NCBI GenBank assembly: GCA_007570785.1
Contig: ML664176.1
Span: 2,563,836-2,627,835 of the forward strand
Direction of reading: 5' to 3'
Source of the DNA: Antilocapra americana
Lineage: Eukaryota; Chordata; Mammalia; Artiodactyla; Antilocapridae
Length of the DNA stretch: 64,000 bases
The stretch's first letter is position 1; every line of letters begins with the position of its first letter. The notes under the pieces are model-generated. The model was not told the DNA's origin. It saw only the letters and a program-made list of their open reading frames with translations, and searched no databases. A program made the translations under genes and the position numbers. Shown one piece after another: positions 45,031 through 56,583 of the stretch.

Positions 45031-47560
45031 AAATGGTTTCAGAGCCACATAATCAGTGTGCCCTGAGAATAAACTGGAAGGGTTGAAATTCAGAAAATCC
45101 TTACTGAAGGTTAGTGTCAGAGGGACTTTGGAGGGTGAGCAGGAGCAGTGAGTTTAGACTTAAGAACCAGATGTGTAAGAGGCAGATAGTGACATACAAG
45201 ATGTCTAATGTGTTGGCTCAGGACTCTGGCCCTTCCCTTAGGTTGAGGGGTTAGTTTCTGGGTTGCTAGAGGTAGGCTGGCAGAGTTAAAATTAAAACCA
45301 CAGGCTCAGTTAGAAATCTTAGTCCTTAGCTCGTAAGCAATTACCTTTTTTTTTTTTTTTTGCAAGTATATTCAGCTGCCTGGGTACACTTCCATTAGGT
45401 GACTTTAAAATTACCACGTTTGCCTAAAAGACATCAGCCCTAGTATTTTACAGGAAGGGTTTTCCAGCTATGGTGGCCTATGAGCAGCCTACAGAAAGGG
45501 AGCTCCAGGTCTTGTGCCCCCATTGCAACCACAGCAGCTCTGCTTTTATGAATCTACTTTACTTATTGGCTTCTGAGTAAAGTTACATTTAAAGAAAACA
45601 CTTGGCTGCTTAAAAAAAATCTTGAAAGCCATCGTCATTCATTTTACTAATTTAAATCATGTTTCTACAGTAATACTGATCTTGCCTACATAACTACAGT
45701 ATTTTATATTCCAACTCAGTTGTACTTAATGAAAATTTCCTTGAATTCAGGATTTAGAAATGATTTCCTCATCTATTTTATGAGGAGTTAGTGTGTGCAT
45801 GCTTGTGATTGGGTCAGCTGTGTACAACTCATATTTCCTGATAAATGATAAGCTTCTTATGGACGTGTTATGGCATCTTTGTTTGTTTTCTGTCTCCACT
45901 CCCATCCTCATCCCTGACTACCTCTCACAAGTTCAGGGTGTAGTTCCTGATTCCACTTGGACTGCTATGAATGAACATCCCTTTGCCCTTCTGCTCATGA
46001 TGTGAACCAGCAGGCAGGTTGGGAGGAGTCTAAAGGCAAGATTCCCCAGCAACCTGACCTGCCTCTTGCTTTTTAGCCTGTAGGCCAGTTGTTAACCAGA
46101 GAGGGCTAAGTAGCCTACCCCGGGGGATTGCTGTATTTCATTAGGATCACCAAAAATCAGGGCAGGAGAGCTCGCCAGCAGAACCTCTCCCTGTTTAGCG
46201 TGGGCTACAGTCTAAGTGACTGAGGCCAGCGGATGTGGCTGCAGCCCAGAGGAATTAGAATTAAGTCCTGTTCACAGAGGGATTATCAACTTTGTCCTCC
46301 GTGTTCAGATACACCCTTCCTGTTCCTCCTGCGCAAGGTGGAGTCCTTTCTCTCCTGAGGAGTGCTCTCTGGCAAATCTGACCCAGAGTGAGCTGTGCTA
46401 CCCATTTTTGAGCCAAACTTTGTGTTTTATCTCACTAGCATTTTCTTGCAGCTATGCTCCCACATTCTGCAGTTTTTCCAGTAAGAGGTTTTGTCTGCCA
46501 CTCCAGCTCTGACACACACTGGGCAAATATTTCAGGCAAGCGTCTTTGGTTGTGGCAGCAGCAGCAGAAACCCATTCACATCAGTTTGGTCAACAGGGAA
46601 GGTTTCCGTGTGTCGTCTTGGACTTCACAGGATGGGATGAATAGGATGCCCAGGGCTCAGGGGAGTTGGGCTGAGACAACTCAAGGTGCTCTTCTGGGCT
46701 CCTTCCTCTCTGAGCCTAGCTTGAGGTGTCCTTGATCCTCTTTTCATGCACTTGAACTTGCAAGGTCCAGTCCTGGCTTTTCTGACTTCCAACCTTCCAA
46801 CCTCCCTGCTAGGATTCCATCAACTAAAAAAGACTCAGAATGACTGGGGGACAGTCTCCGTCAAAATTGGCTTGTTAGAGCCAGGTCGCCTAAATGTTAG
46901 GTCCCTGGCCTGATGATGGATTAGCTGCCTTGGGTTCAGACCTCCACCCCTGCCCTAGAAGGCTTTGTCGGAGGGAAGGGCAGGTTAGCCAGCCCCATGG
47001 TACTTGAGGTTGGACAGACCACAGGATAGGCCCCTGACATTGCTTGAGTATTTACTAACTATTGAAATAGTTATTCTTTTTGCCAATTCTAATATTTGCT
47101 GCTTTGAAATGAAATTTACCTATAACTTCTGTCTTTCCTTGTAAAGGAATCTATTTTCTGGAGTCTATCTTCCAACTGGCCCTTGAGCCCACCCTGCTCT
47201 TTCTTCAGCCTGCCCTTGGGGTTGGATCCCAGCTAAACTGCATAAGGAAGGCGGTCAGATGGCACCACAGTGCAGCGCCACCATTCCTGCCAGGAGGCAG
47301 AGGGTTCAGCGGACTAGGCAAAGATGTGGTGCACAGATACAGCGTGGTCTCCTTCAGCCCCTCTCACTAGCTGAGTGCAGAGCTGTGCCAGGCCTCCAGG
47401 TCAGGAGGCAGCCGAGAGGCTGAGCGCGCGGCCCTAGGGTGTCCCCTGGGCTCGCCTGGTTCTAAACCAAGAGTAAAAACGATTTGCCTTTCCAGTTGCA
47501 CAGAATGTCCCTGCCTCCCCCACCTTCCTCTCCCGAGTAGGGAATGAAAAATAAATCATC
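45031..47560. other. No recognised feature
   Basis: Unique-looking DNA except an isolated T-run at 45346-45361. The part around 47,250-47,480 is richer in GC and CpG than its surroundings but too short and weak for a CpG island call. Confidence 0.45.
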
Positions 47561-47935
47561 ATTCTAAAATGACTGAGAAGGAAAGAGCCCGCTTGCCTGA
47601 TTCACAGAAGTGGGTTTCTGCCTGTGCCGTGCATTGCGGCTCCATCAGACTCCTGTGCTACTTTCGAGTGGCGGGAGTAACAGGGCTTACACCTAATCAA
47701 GGAACAAGAATTCCAAACAAAAGCCCGGGTGGGGTTTCCTGGGCAGGAGCGAGATATTGTAGTAAATGGAAAGCCAAGCCAGGCCATCCAATCTCTGGTC
47801 TGATTGCACAAATTACAGCAGGGCCCTGTTTTCAAAGGAATGTGACCCACCCCACCGGGCCCCTCCTGAGCGGGTGTGTCTGCATTTCCTTAAGCCCTCT
47901 CCTGAAGGGCTAATGCGTTCACCAGAGGAGCCAGA
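47561..47935. promoter_or_regulatory. Candidate regulatory block (weak)
   Basis: High-complexity, repeat-free sequence with several closely spaced transcription-factor-like words: ACACCTAATCAAGGAACA (homeobox-like TAATC), CAAACAAAAGCC (SOX/FOX-like), AAAGGAATGTGACC (TEAD-like GGAATG). Both strands show short open frames but neither looks coding. Motif matches this short occur by chance, so this is only a pointer. Confidence 0.2.
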
Positions 47936-48808
47936 GAGAGCGTTGTGAGGAGTCATTGGGAGGCCCTCCTTAGGGTCTCTGCCAGGGGACCATTTTCCAG
48001 GTGAGTTTACCTTACGTCACAGTCCTCCAGGGAGTCCTGTGGCTGAATGCCCCACCCTCTCCTGCCGAAAGTGCACACAGGCTTCTGACACTCAAGAAAC
48101 AACTGCCTCCATCTCCAAGCACCAGTGAGCCAAACACTTTGTATGGGGTGGAGGAAAATGTTTATATAAAAAAGTCTCTTTTATTGCAAAAGGGTGTCAT
48201 TCTCTGTGCTCAGGTCCAGTGGTCTGCTGCTGTCCTCAGTCTGCAGATCAGCTGCCTCATGTTCTTCTAGAATATTCCTGACCCTCTGGCCTGCAGTTTT
48301 CCTGTCGGGTCAGGTTCCTACCCCCTCTCAAGAACTCTCCTGTCTGCAGTATCCCACCACCCCTTCCCCCTTTCTTCTCCTCTCTTCTCAATTTGCAGAT
48401 TTAAACATCCTCTCCCTTGAGAAGGCTCCCCCTATTCCTCCTTCCTGTCCTGACCCCCCACTCCCCACCCCTCTGTTAGATGCCAAGGACAGTGTCCTAT
48501 GAATCTTCAAATTGCTGATACCTGCGCATCCTAGTGGTTTGGATGCTTTTGGTCTCCTTTTAAACTAATGATATGTTCTAATTTTTATTTTTCTCTAGAG
48601 CCAATTTAAACCCCATATTACATAAATATGTTTCTATGATAGCCTTGACAACTTCTGATCTTAAAAATGTGTTTTTATTGAAACCACTTTGGTTTGTTTT
48701 TACCCATCTGTATTATCTCTTATGTAACTTCCATGCCAGGAGTGTGGTAACTATGCAGCAAGGGATTGCAGAGACACTTGCCTGAGTCACGATGTCTGGG
48801 TTGTAGTA
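47936..48808. other. No recognised feature
   Basis: Pyrimidine-rich on the plus strand at 48,290-48,480. Nothing else recognised. Confidence 0.45.
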
Positions 48809-49234
48809 CTTTTTTTTTTTTTAACTTTTTATTTTGTATTGGGATATAGCTGATTAATAATGATATGATGGTTTCAGGTGGACAGCAGAGGGACTTAGCC
48901 ATCCATATACATGGATCCATTCTCCCCCAAACTCCTATCCAGGCTGGCACATAACAATGAGCAGGGTTCCTTGTGTTATACAGTAGGTCCTTGTTGGTTA
49001 TCCAGCTTAAATATAGCAGTGTGTACATGTTGATCCCAAACTCCCTAACTGTCCCTTCTCATCCTTCCCCCACCTGGCAACTGTAAGTTCTTTCTCTTAG
49101 TCTGTGAGTCTTTTTCTGTTTTGTAAGGTCATTTATATCATTTCTGTTTAGATTCTGCATATAAGAAATATTATATGATATTTCTCTTTCTCTGTCTTAC
49201 TTCTCAATACGACAATCTCTGGGTCCATCCCTGT

Positions 49235-49440
49235 GTGAGTGGTCAGTTGCTCAGTTGTGTCTGATTCTCTGCGACCCCACAGACTGTAGCCCACCCACCA
49301 AGCTTCTCTGTCCATGAGATTTTCCAGGCAAGAACCCTGGAGTGGGTTGCCATTTCTTCCTCCAGGGGATCTTCCTGACCCAGGGATCAAACCTGCATCA
49401 GCGGATTCTTTACCGCTGAGCCACCTGAGACTCCCTCTAT
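49235..49440 (-). repeat. Bov-tA SINE in L1
   Basis: Antisense. Bov-A part from TCAGTTGCTCAGTTGTGTCTG, head ends GCTGAGCCACCTGAGACTCCC. Flanked by GTCCATCCCTGT (49223-49234) and GTCCATCCATGT (49441-49452); the right copy matches the expected L1 sequence. Confidence 0.95.
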
Positions 49441-49515
49441 GTCCATCCATGTCGCTGCACATGGCATTATTTCATTCTTTGTTAAGGGCTGACTAGTCCT
49501 CTATTGTAGGTATGT

Positions 49516-49719
49516 ATCTTTATCCGTTCTTCTGTCGATGGACATTTAGGTTGCTTCCAGGTCTTGATTATTGTGAATAGTGCTGCTGTGAACATTGAGG
49601 TGCATGTGTCCTGTCTGTACCACATCTTTATCCATTCTTCTGTCGATGGGCATTTAGGTTGCTTCTAAGTCTGGGCTATTATGAAGAGTGCTACTGTGAA
49701 CATTGAGGTGTGTGCATCC
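49516..49719 (-). repeat. 108-bp tandem duplication in L1
   Basis: The L1 segment from ATCTTTATCC to GAACATTGAGGTG occurs twice with a period of 108 bases (49516 and 49624). Roughly 14 differences over 95 aligned bases, so the duplication is old. Confidence 0.8.
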
Positions 49720-50084
49720 TTTAGGGCAGTCCTCATTTTTAACTTGCGGTGTGTGATGGTCACTGCAGAATAGTGAGGGTGAAACGCAGTCACGGAGGTG
49801 GTGGTGCCCAGCTCTCTGACTGCTCCTCCCTCTGTCCGCCCCTTGGCTAGCCTTCCTGAAATGTCCCTTTCTTCTGAAACATCATGGCTTTCCTGCCCCC
49901 TCTTGCACATGATGCCCAAGCGTCGTGGCCCCTGTCATTTTCCAGAGCCAGCTCCACCTAGCTCCCGTGGGAAGCTCATTGTGAAGAGGTTCCTTCTGGT
50001 CCCCCCACCAGTCTACCCCCAGAACACTCTGGATGAACCCCCCTGCCCTGCCACTGTGTACCTAATTATATCCTAGGCCTTTGT
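49720..50084. other. No recognised feature
   Basis: C-rich unique-looking sequence. Confidence 0.45.
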
Positions 50085-50215
50085 GTTTGGGTCTCTCCTC
50101 CCATGGATTGGGAGGACAGCTCTATGGCAGAGGCCTGGCGTGACCTCTCCTGGGTTCCTAGCACCTAACCTAGTGCCATGCGGGCAATTCCTACTTCTTG
50201 AGCCAATAAGTTAGT
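50085..50215 (+). repeat. Possible L2 3' end
   Basis: ACAGCTCTATGGCAGAGGCC, then GGGTTCCTAGCACCTAACCT and AGTGCCATGCGGGCAATTCC follow the order of an L2 3' end. Confidence 0.45.
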
Positions 50216-51458
50216 TCATAGGGAACATTTAATTTTTTTTTTTTAAATAATAACATACACATCCTCAGTGGTGGTGTTTAAATTTTTTAAATGATTGCAC
50301 GCACCCTAATACTGTCAGAGGTTGAGGCTGTAAACAGGTCTTGTCCTATTTCACCTCAGAACTGTAGCCACTTGACTTGTGGGAGGCATGGTAGTGACAG
50401 AGACCTGAGTCTTAAGAGGTTTGCTTGGTGGACTTCTCCCCAGTAGGGGAAAGTCCTGTAGACAGACTCAGTGGAAGTCACATTCTAGTGGAAATCAGGC
50501 AGCCCGGCTTCCTGGCTTTATTGTGGGGTTGAGAGTCTGGTCTGACAGTGAAAGCAAAAATGATTGATTGGCCTTTTCACATGATGGCAAACTACTCCCA
50601 CCCCCACCCCACCCCCATTCACTTTAATCTCTGAAGATTTCAGACCTAGATGAGAAACTTCCGTGACCACTTCAGGTTTTGCCTAAGTTGGCCCCATCCT
50701 GGATTATATACCTTATAGATTTTCTTACAAATCACACTTTGGTGGTGTTCTTCCTAAGCATGTTAATCTCTCAAGCTATATAATAAGATGCTGCATTTTC
50801 CCCATTGACACATATGTGCTCAGAATTGCTTACAAATATCCCCTTGTCACCTGTGCAGCTAGCTTCATAGAGCAGAGGTGCATGTCTGACCTGCTAATGT
50901 GTGCGTGTCTGCTTACTAGAGCTTTAGCAGCAACCCCAGACAGGCTGCTAATAAGTGTTAAAACATTGCAGGTGTGCATGCTGGGTGAGGTCCCTGCTAA
51001 CACTCAGGGCACAAACTTCCCCTTGACTTGCCGTGGTGAAGAAAGTTCATAAATATCCTTTTGAGAAGTGTTCGTAATATTCTTTTGGTGGAGTATAATT
51101 TTGCATTAGTTTGGAATAGCAAGAAGTCATCTAACTTAGAATTCTAAGGAAAATTTGAAAGCATTAAAGTATCTTCACAATAAATTGCTCTAGGCTGACA
51201 GATGACGTGCCTGAAAGAGGTTTTTGAAATATTATGGCCCCAAATTTAAGACATCATTTCTCAGTAGAGAATTTCAGGAAAATCCGTGCCCAGGGGTATG
51301 TGAGCAACAATTAACATACCACTTGTTAATGAAGTGCTTCTGGATTGCTGGAGGGGCACTTTCTGGCAACAGTTGCACACTTAAATTCCTTACATAGCTT
51401 TATATTAATCCCAAATGAACTTGGACCTGTTTTGATTACTCTTGCTTCGCTAGTTTTT
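50216..51458. other. No recognised gene
   Basis: Unique-looking DNA. A pure C-tract with single A spacers lies at 50597-50616 (see findings). Confidence 0.5.
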
Positions 51459-51868
51459 GTTGTTCAGTTACTAAATTGTATCCAACTCGTTATAACCCCA
51501 TGGGCTGTAGCATGCCAGGCTCCCCTGTTCTTAACTATCTCCCAGAGCTTGCTCACGTTCATGTCCATTGAGTTAGTGATGTCATCCAACCATCTCATCC
51601 TCTCTCGCTCCCTTCTCCTTTTGCCTTCCATCCTTCCCAGTATCACGATTTTTTCCAATGAGTCAGTTCTTTGCATCAGGTGCTGAAGTATTTGAAGCTT
51701 CAGCTTTAGCATTAGTTCTTCCAGTGAATATTCAGGGATGAATATTCTTTTAGGATTGGCTAGTTTGGTCTCCTTGCAGTCCAAGGGACTCTGAAGAGTC
51801 TTCTCCAGTACCATGATTTGAAAGCATCAGTTCTTCTGTGCTCAGCCTTTTTTATGGTCCAGCTCTCA
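51459..51868 (-). mobile_element. BovB LINE 3' end
   Basis: The minus strand is open for 116 codons (51464-51814) and encodes the BovB reverse-transcriptase C-terminal region, with MVLEKTLQSPLDCKETK at its start and the RMRWLDDITNSMDMNV block. The Bov-A-like tail lies at 51459-51530. 5'-truncated at 51868. Confidence 0.95.
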
Positions 51869-53951
51869 GAGTAATAAACATATGCCCTCTTGAAACCTGC
51901 GTCCCAGTGGGAGATAAGAAGACTACACCAAAAAAAAAAAAAAAAAAGGATTATTCCAAGAGGGAGAACACTTTGACCAGATCTCTAAGCATCTTAATAG
52001 ACAGAAAAAGGCCCTTCTTTTGTCGGGGGAGTTAGTTTCTCCTTAAGAGGGCATGTCTTTGCATTTAAAAAGTTACAATGTAAGTGGCTGACATTAGGTT
52101 TCAATTGCTGAGGCATCTGTTTCAAAGACATCCATCTCAGCCTCTCAGATGAATCTATTACTGGTTGCATAACAGTTACCAGCTAAACAATCAGACAAAA
52201 ACTAGGCTTCTCCTTCCACTAAGGTCCCCTTTTAGAGAGCTCCAGGTAACCTAGATGACTGACTGCTTGAGTGACCCCATTTTTCTCTTCCCGAACACTA
52301 GTTTCTGCTCCTATGTGTTAAATTCACCAGTATAGAATGGACTCTTCAAGTACTAGTCACCTTACTCCTCCACCCCTTTAAAGACAGAACCCGCATCTTA
52401 TCTTAGGCATGCCTCTGTATCTTTTAGGACCTGTGACTAATAAATCTTGTATTTTCAGTTTCCCTGGGGAAAAAAAAAAGGATGCACCAGTGTGTGGAGC
52501 TCTGAGGTGGAGGGTGTAAGGGTGCTTCTAGGAATATAAAGTAACGAGATGTGCCTGGAAGGTGGGGTGCACAGAGTTGGGGGGGAGGGGCTGTAGAAGC
52601 CGAGGGCCAGAGGTAGCACCCACTTGTGGAGGGTCCTCTGTGTCCTTCTGGACAACTGCAGCAGCAGTGGGAAGCTGTGGGAGCCTTATCTTTTGTCTTA
52701 CCTAAGAAGTTCATTTTTCCTCTGCTCTTAATTATACTACATTGTCATTATAGAAAATGTGTGGCAAAGTTAAAAAGTAAAAGAGAAACACCTAGAGCCC
52801 CCCCACTCAGGAAACACTTGTATTTTGACTAACTGTCTCTCAGATTTCTCTTCCATGGGGTGGGTTGCTTGTGATCATGTCATAAGTACAGTTTAGCTTT
52901 CTGGTTTTTCTGTTTATTAGAGAGTAAGCATTTTCTCAAAATCTCATAAACAACATTTTTTTCCTAGGTAGGTGATTAATATTCAATCAAGAGAATCAAA
53001 CCTTGTTAATAACTTAGCCTCTTCTTTTGGATCATAAGCTTGTTTTCAAATTCTTATTAGGGTGAAGAAGGAAGCGTCTTCATACATGAAAGCATTTCTG
53101 CATGTAAGATTATTCCATGATGATAGATCGTCATCATTGTGATTGGTGGCTCAAGGGACGAGGTATTTCAAAGGTGTCTGAAGTGCACTGTCAGAATGCT
53201 TGGCCAAAAGAAAGCACTGACTGAAAAGGTGGTAAACCGTTATGTATCCTCGAGATTCCTGGAACTTTGGCAGAAGGTGGATTTGAGCACAAAGAGGCTG
53301 AAGTCAGTCAGGTCATGTGGGCTCCCGGAGGGTGGGTGGCATTGCTGACAGAGTGACAGGACCTTGCTTGAGTGTGAGGTGCCTGCCTTTATGGGGATCA
53401 TTAATGTTAGCCAGAGCCGATGTCATTTTGTAGGTGAAGGTGACACACATGGGTTAGGACCTCAGGAATTCCTTCTTCTTTGGTCCTCTAGGGTTCTTAT
53501 GACATAACTGTTCATTTAAACTTCCCTATTCTTGTTTGGATTTTCTCTGAACCCCTGATACTGGGCATGAGTGTTTTTATGTACTTATTATTGTTGAACA
53601 TCATTAGGTACTGGGGTCAAGGGAAGGGGCCTGGGCCATGGCTGAGGCTCAGGCTAGGAAGAACGGGGACCTTGTCATAGTGGGGCTTAGGCTGGGACCC
53701 TGGCAGGGAGCACGCTGGAATGGGGTTGGGGTGGGCTTAGTATAAGCCTCTTGGCCCCAAGGGAGGCAGAGCAGAGTGGCCCAAGGCTGAAGACATGCGC
53801 TCTGGAGTCTGCTTCAAGTCACTGTTCTGGCTTCTTCATCAGCTAACCCACAACATAGGGGCAAACTGCTCAAACCCCTCAGCTTCAGTGTTCTTAGGAG
53901 GCATACCAATAGGGCCAATGTCTTTTTAGGTGCCACACTAAATGAAAATTT
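51869..53951. other. No recognised gene
   Basis: Unique-looking DNA with an A18 run at 51930-51947 and an A10 run at 52470-52480. Confidence 0.45.
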
Positions 53952-53953
53952 TC

Positions 53954-54162
53954 AGGCTTTTCAAGTGGCTCAGTGGTAAAGAATCTGCCTGCATTGCAAG
54001 AGACCCGAGTTCGATCCCTAGGTTGGAAAGATCCCCTGGAGAAGGAAACGGCAACCCACTCCAGTATTCTTGCCTGGGAAATCCCATGGACAGAGGGCCT
54101 GTTGAGTTACAATCCATAGGGTCACAAAGAGTCAGACACAACTTAGCAACTGAACAGCAGCA
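53954..54162 (+). repeat. Bov-tA SINE
   Basis: GGCTTTTCAAGTGGCTCAGT head, B-box region GAGTTCGATCCCTAGG, Bov-A part to GTCAGACACAACTTAGCAAC, tail with a CAGCAG motif. Confidence 0.9.
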
Positions 54163-54689
54163 ATATAGTAAGAGATTTCAATTTAAAGAAAATGCAGAAA
54201 ATAATGAAATCAAAACCCAAAATAAGTAGTAACCTGGGTAGTATGGCCAATGGGAAGTTCTCTGGAAGTGTCGGGAAAGGGGGTTGATGATGAACAACCC
54301 TTTATCTGAGGACCCTCAAGGTGCTGGGTGTTCCCCACCCCGCCGCCGCCCCCAGTCCCTTTGGGAGGGGTTGTTTCTTGGGAGTGGTGCTCTGCCCATG
54401 ACAGATGGAATCACTTTCTTAACCGTTTCCGCAGAGCTCATCCTTTAGAAAAAAATCCTTGGCCTTAGCTTTCAGGGCTGAAGGCATATCCTCAGCCCTG
54501 CCTACCAGAGCTTTTCACAAGTTTTAGGCAGAAGCTTCTGGAGGATGCCCAGTTGTACCCTGAGCTGGCCACTCTGAGATGCTAAGGCTGGCCAGACCCA
54601 GTGTTGGACCATGGAGTAGCTTCCCAGGACATGTTAACCAATTACTGCAAGTTGAGTGGCTTATGGATGAAGGAAATATATTTTTTTCT
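54163..54689. other. No recognised feature
   Basis: Unique-looking DNA, with a CCGCCGCC stretch near 54340. Confidence 0.5.
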
Positions 54690-54851
54690 CTGCCCTTCTG
54701 AGTTCTCAGCTGAGACCTACTATAATAAAAGATTGACAGGAGAAAAACAGAAATTTATTGACATGTATGTCTCATGTATAATGGGAGATACATGTGGGGT
54801 ATAAGAAGTAACTCCAAGAGTTAGAGGTAGAATTCTGGCTTAAATACAACT
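54690..54851. repeat. Possible old LTR fragment, part 1
   Basis: GACAGGAGAAAAACAGAAATT then TATTGACATGTATGTCTCAT resembles an antisense old mammalian ERV LTR. Sequence at 55306-55555 may be its continuation. Family not resolved. Confidence 0.35.
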
Positions 54852-55050
54852 TTATGGGGTTTTCTAGGGAAGAATTGGAGAAGGCAATGGCACACCAGTA
54901 CTCTAGTACTCTTGCCTGGAGAATCCCATGGACTGAGGAGCCTGGTGGGCTGCCATCTATGGGGTCTCACAGCACCAGACACGACTGAAGCGACTTAGCA
55001 GTAGGAGCTAGGGAAGAATACTGGAGTGGGTTGCCATTTTCTCCTCCAGT
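54852..55050 (-). repeat. Bov-A fragment split by a second Bov-A
   Basis: Antisense Bov-A sequence 54852-54875 (TATGGGGTTTTCTAGGGAAG) continues at 55020-55050 (ACTGGAGTGGGTTGCCATTT). The parts join seamlessly once the inner SINE and one copy of its duplication are removed. Truncated at both ends, about 55 bases. Confidence 0.8.
54876..55007 (+). repeat. Bov-A SINE monomer nested in Bov-A
   Basis: Sense unit TGGAGAAGGCAATGGCACAC to GACTGAAGCGACTTAGCAGT. Perfect 12-bp duplication CTAGGGAAGAAT at 54864-54875 and 55008-55019. Confidence 0.9.
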
Positions 55051-55169
55051 GAACCACATTTTGTCAGAACTCTACTAGGGCCTGTCCATCTTGGGTGGCC
55101 CTGCATAGCATGACTCATAGCTTCATTTGATTACATAAGCCTCTTCACCACGACAAGGCTGTGATCCAT

Positions 55170-55302
55170 GAGGGGGATCACTGACTCAATGGACATGAAT
55201 TTGAATAAACTCTGGGAGATAGTGAAGAATGGAGGAGACTGGTATGCTATAATACATGGGGTCACAGAGACTCAGACACAACTTAGTGGCTAAACAACAT
55301 CA
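55170..55302 (+). mobile_element. BovB LINE 3' end, short
   Basis: ATCACTGACTCAATGGACAT, AACTCTGGGAGATAGTGAAG, then the tail ATGGGGTCACAGAGACTCAG. Sense, no open frame. Confidence 0.85.
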
Positions 55303-55305
55303 TCT

Positions 55306-55555
55306 TAATAGGGAAGGGGGTTGGGGATATATTTAATGCATGTACTTAACAGGGAAAGAAGCTGGGGGTGTATTTCCTCTCCTGGATACTGAAACTCCAG
55401 GGATGGGCATTTATACTGTTGCTTCTGGAGGTTTATCTTGAGGCAGATAAGGGCAGATCACAGAAAGCTTCTCCCTGCATTTGCTGTTTCTCCCTTGCCT
55501 ACAGCTGAAAATAATCATTATGCCAAAACAGCCTATTTTGCCACCTTTCATTCAC
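55306..55555. repeat. Possible old LTR fragment, part 2
   Basis: TTTCCTCTCCTGGATACTGA, ATTTGCTGTTTCTCCCTTGC and AATAATCATTATGCCAAAAC resemble an antisense mammalian ERV LTR seen in other species. Family name not resolved. Confidence 0.4.
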
Positions 55556-55559
55556 TATA

Positions 55560-55945
55560 TCAGAAATGTATTCTTTAATAGTTCTGGAGGCCCAAAGTAA
55601 AACTCAAGATGTTGGCAGAGCTGTGCTCCCTTGGAAGGCTCTGGGGGAGAATCATTCCTGACCTCTTCTCATTTCTGTTGGCCCCGGGCATTCCTTGCCT
55701 TGTGGCTGCTGCGCTCCACACAAAGACCTCTATCTTCTGTGTCTTCCCTCCTGGCTCCTAGAAGGCCACCTCTTATTGGGTTTAGGACTTCCTTGTGTAG
55801 TCCAAGGGTCATCTCAACTCAGTATCCTCAGTATCCGTATGTGTATCTGTAATCTTTTTCCAAATCAGGCCACATTCACAGATTCCCACAATTAAGTCAC
55901 GGACTTATCTTTTGAGAGGCCAATATTCAACCCTTTCAGGCAGAG
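55560..55945. repeat. Old interspersed repeat, family unresolved
   Basis: AATAGTTCTGGAGGCCCAAA, GGCCCCGGGCATTCCTTGCC, CTTATTGGGTTTAGGACTTC, AATCAGGCCACATTCACAGA and AATATTCAACCCTTTCAG occur in the same order in an old mammalian repeat I recognise but cannot name safely. Confidence 0.5.
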
Positions 55946-56355
55946 GTTGGTTGTGAGTTCTCTTGAAACGACCAAAGGGTCTGCTCTGATCTTGCCTCTG
56001 TACCCTAAAGTCATGGACTCTTGGCACAGGGACCTCTGGTCTGACCTTCTGGGTCTAGCGCCTCAGTTCCTTCCCAGAAGAAGTGGGGAGATTGAGAAAG
56101 AATCCAGCAGCGCCCACACTAGTCCAGGCATGGGAGATTGAGAAAGAATCCCTCAGCAGGCATGGGTGCTCGGTGTTGGCCAGGATGTCAGAATTGCCAT
56201 CTCAGGCATACCTTCTGCCCAGACGTTCTTGAATTGGATAGCAGTTGGAATTCATGTGTGGTATTGGTACAGTCTTTATTCCAAAATCTCTTGGCTTCTT
56301 CTCATGTTAGCAGGTGAGCTTGGTGGGTCGTAATTGTGGCCACAATTTAATTTTT

Positions 56356-56567
56356 TAAAATATTTATTTATGTATGTTTTATTTATGACTGTGTCGGGTC
56401 TTCATTGCGGCATGCAGGCGCTCATCGAGGTGTGTGGGTTTGTCTCTACTTGTGGTGCTTGGGCTTCCTTGCCCCGCAGCATGTGGGATCTTCCCTGACC
56501 AGGGCTTGGCTCTGTGTCCCCTGCATTGCAAGGTGGATTCTTAACCACTGAATGACCTGGGAAGTTA
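56356..56567 (-). repeat. CHR-type SINE, internally shortened
   Basis: Antisense. Tail side GACTGTGTCGGGTCTTCATT, head side ACTGAATGACCTGGGAAGTTA. Flanks CCACAATTTAATTTTT (56340-56355) and CCACAGTTTAATTTTT (56568-56583) form a 16-bp duplication with one mismatch. Confidence 0.9.
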
Positions 56568-56583
56568 CCACAGTTTAATTTTT

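Larger units (their letters stand above)
48811..49719 (-). mobile_element. L1 3' region split by a SINE
   Basis: Antisense L1: poly(T) at 48811-48821, then TATACAGTAGGTCCTTGTTG, CCAAACTCCCTAACTGTCCC, and after the SINE GCACATGGCATTATTTCATTC. Ends with two tandem copies of the segment containing GGACATTTAGGTTGCTTCCA (see next entry). Confidence 0.85.

Noticed and set aside
47250..47480. CpG island
   Set aside because: CpGs are somewhat denser than nearby but the stretch is short and not clearly enriched.
47569..47913. 114-codon plus-strand frame in the unique 47.6 kb block
   Set aside because: An overlapping frame is open on the other strand, there is no domain, and no exon-like context.
51464..51814. 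116-codon minus-strand frame as a host gene
   Set aside because: It is the BovB reverse-transcriptase C-terminal region in a truncated LINE.
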